This document shows, piece by piece, positions 62,973 to 64,000 of a DNA stretch of 64,000 nucleotides; position 1 is the first letter of the stretch, and each line of letters starts with the position of its first letter. The stretch spans positions 2,480,001-2,544,000 of the forward strand of contig CBDCEL010000004.1 in the NCBI GenBank assembly GCA_965215845.1. The letters are read 5' to 3'. The position numbers and the translations under genes are program-made. The stretch is from Aurantibacter_A sp965215845. Its GTDB lineage: Bacteria; Bacteroidota; Bacteroidia; Flavobacteriales; Flavobacteriaceae. The notes under the pieces are model-generated. The model was given only the letters and a program-made list of their open reading frames with translations, did not search any database and had not been told where the DNA came from.

Positions 62973-64000
62973 TTAGGATGTTTTTCTAGCTCCGCTCAAT
63001 TTTTTGCTCAATGCCTCCAATGATACGCCTTTGGTCTCTGGCATCATGAAAAGTACAAATAACAATTGCAAGACCATCATTCCGGCAAAAAAAACAAATA
63101 TTGGCCAGGGGTTGTCTTTGAATATTCCTTTGTCAGCGTCTAGGAATATAGGTGTAATCAAGGTTATAATGGCAGCAAAGACCCAGTGGGTGCCCGAACC
63201 CCAAGACTGCCCGAATGCCCTTGCCTTATTTGGAAAGATCTCTGAGATAAAGACCCAGATTACGGCTCCTTGGCCGATGGCGTGTGATGCGATGAAAATC
63301 AATACGAAGGTGAGAAGTAAGCCCGAACCGGCCCCTGAATAAAAGCACCATGCCACCATTGCAAGGCTTATGATATAACCAACAGAACCAATTTTCATTA
63401 ATTGTCTTCGGCCAAGTCGGTCTATCAGCCACACTCCTACAAATGTAAATATGAGATTCACGATACCTATCGATATCGAACTGAAAAGTGATTCTTGAGT
63501 CGCCAGGCCTGCCCTTTCCAATATTTCGGGTGCGTAGTAGAGCACAAAATTAATTCCAGACAACTGATTGAAAAAGGCGAGTAAAAAAGCCAACATTAAA
63601 GGCTTCTTTAAGTAACCTGAGAAGAAACGTTCCTTAGTGCGGTCGAGAACCAAATTCTCCTTTATTTCGTTCAATTTGGCTTTGGCTTCGTTATCGTCGT
63701 ACAAAATTCTCAAGGTATCTGAAGCGGCGGCCTCATCGTTCTTCTTGATGACCAACCATCTCGGGCTGTTCGGTATGCTGAATACCATGATTGTATATAG
63801 AATGGCCGGTATGGCTTCAACGCCCAACATCCAACGCCAATCATTGGCGCCCCCAACACCTTGAAGCAAATAATTCGAGATAAAAGCTATTAAAATACCG
63901 AGTACAAGATTGAATTGATATAAGGCCCCTAGTTTTCCGCGATTTTCCTTTGAGGCAATTTCAGAGATATAAATTGGCGCGGCAACCGATGAGGCCCCTA
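62973..64000 (-). CDS. MFS sugar transporter, sugar porter family (5' end beyond window)
   Basis: The frame stays open to the right edge, so 342 residues of the C-terminal part are present and the true start is outside; the ATG at 63869 is internal. PIYISEIASKENRGKLGALY near the edge is the sugar-porter signature PxYxxExxxxxxRG, and DRLGRR with PETKGVSLE are the later family motifs. Imports a hexose or related sugar by proton or sodium symport. Its position next to glycogen and alpha-glucosidase genes suggests glucose or maltose-type substrates. Confidence 0.92.
   Translation of the reverse strand, partial: GASSVAAPIYISEIASKENRGKLGALYQFNLVLGILIAFISNYLLQGVGGANDWRWMLGVEAIPAILYTIMVFSIPNSPRWLVIKKNDEAAASDTLRILYDDNEAKAKLNEIKENLVLDRTKERFFSGYLKKPLMLAFLLAFFNQLSGINFVLYYAPEILERAGLATQESLFSSISIGIVNLIFTFVGVWLIDRLGRRQLMKIGSVGYIISLAMVAWCFYSGAGSGLLLTFVLIFIASHAIGQGAVIWVFISEIFPNKARAFGQSWGSGTHWVFAAIITLITPIFLDADKGIFKDNPWPIFVFFAGMMVLQLLFVLFMMPETKGVSLEALSKKLSGARKTS

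Overview
The window looks like chromosomal DNA of a marine-type Flavobacteriaceae bacterium (Bacteroidota). The evidence is moderate GC, promoter elements of the TAnnTTTG type with little Shine-Dalgarno signal, a SusC-like outer-membrane barrel, LemA/TPM, DUF4230, DUF4136 and DUF5522 proteins, and a large aromatic amino acid hydroxylase of the kind seen in this family. The genus cannot be fixed from the sequence alone.

Region 1 (1-19466) is a surface polysaccharide locus. On the plus strand are the end of an MBOAT O-acyltransferase and an SGNH partner. On the minus strand, read from right to left, come an FkbM methyltransferase, a WcaJ/CpsE-like initiating transferase, a Wza-like export lipoprotein, a Wzc-like tyrosine autokinase, RfbF and RfbG making CDP-4-keto-6-deoxyglucose, an RfbC-like epimerase, a zinc-containing C-methyltransferase, glycosyltransferases, a Wzx flippase, a Wzy-like polymerase, a fucosyltransferase-like enzyme and an alpha/beta hydrolase-like protein. 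This is a complete-looking Wzx/Wzy system.

Region 2 (19787-20330) holds an initiator tRNA-Met whose 3' end and terminator sit in a tandem array of three 120-bp units. Its 5' end is duplicated once beside a dispersed palindromic repeat.

Region 3 (20397-29779) is the accessory island and the most unusual part. A phage-type XRE/S24 repressor faces a 124-aa unknown gene across a short operator-rich promoter region. Two tandem cassettes follow. Each has a secreted carrier protein with a shared N-terminus coupled to a polysaccharide-active-looking enzyme (a beta-helix protein, then a helical-toroid protein), and each ends in the same 78-bp hairpin element. A lysis-like cassette ends the island: three small membrane proteins, a leaderless M23 peptidase and a lipoprotein with a C-terminal membrane anchor that has the layout of a unimolecular spanin. 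No capsid, terminase, tail or integrase gene is present.

Region 4 (29862-54967) is mostly housekeeping: an alanine/sodium symporter, era, a NeuD-like acyltransferase, der, an outer-membrane barrel, two TPM proteins, LemA, a MerR regulator, an M23 peptidase, alaS, esterases, an aromatic amino acid hydroxylase, a PLP deaminase-family enzyme, a glucosaminidase-LysM lipoprotein, hemL and small exported proteins. Region 5 (55272-64000) is a glycogen block, glgA-glgC-glgB, followed by a GH31 alpha-glucosidase and, on the opposite strand, a sugar transporter cut by the window end.
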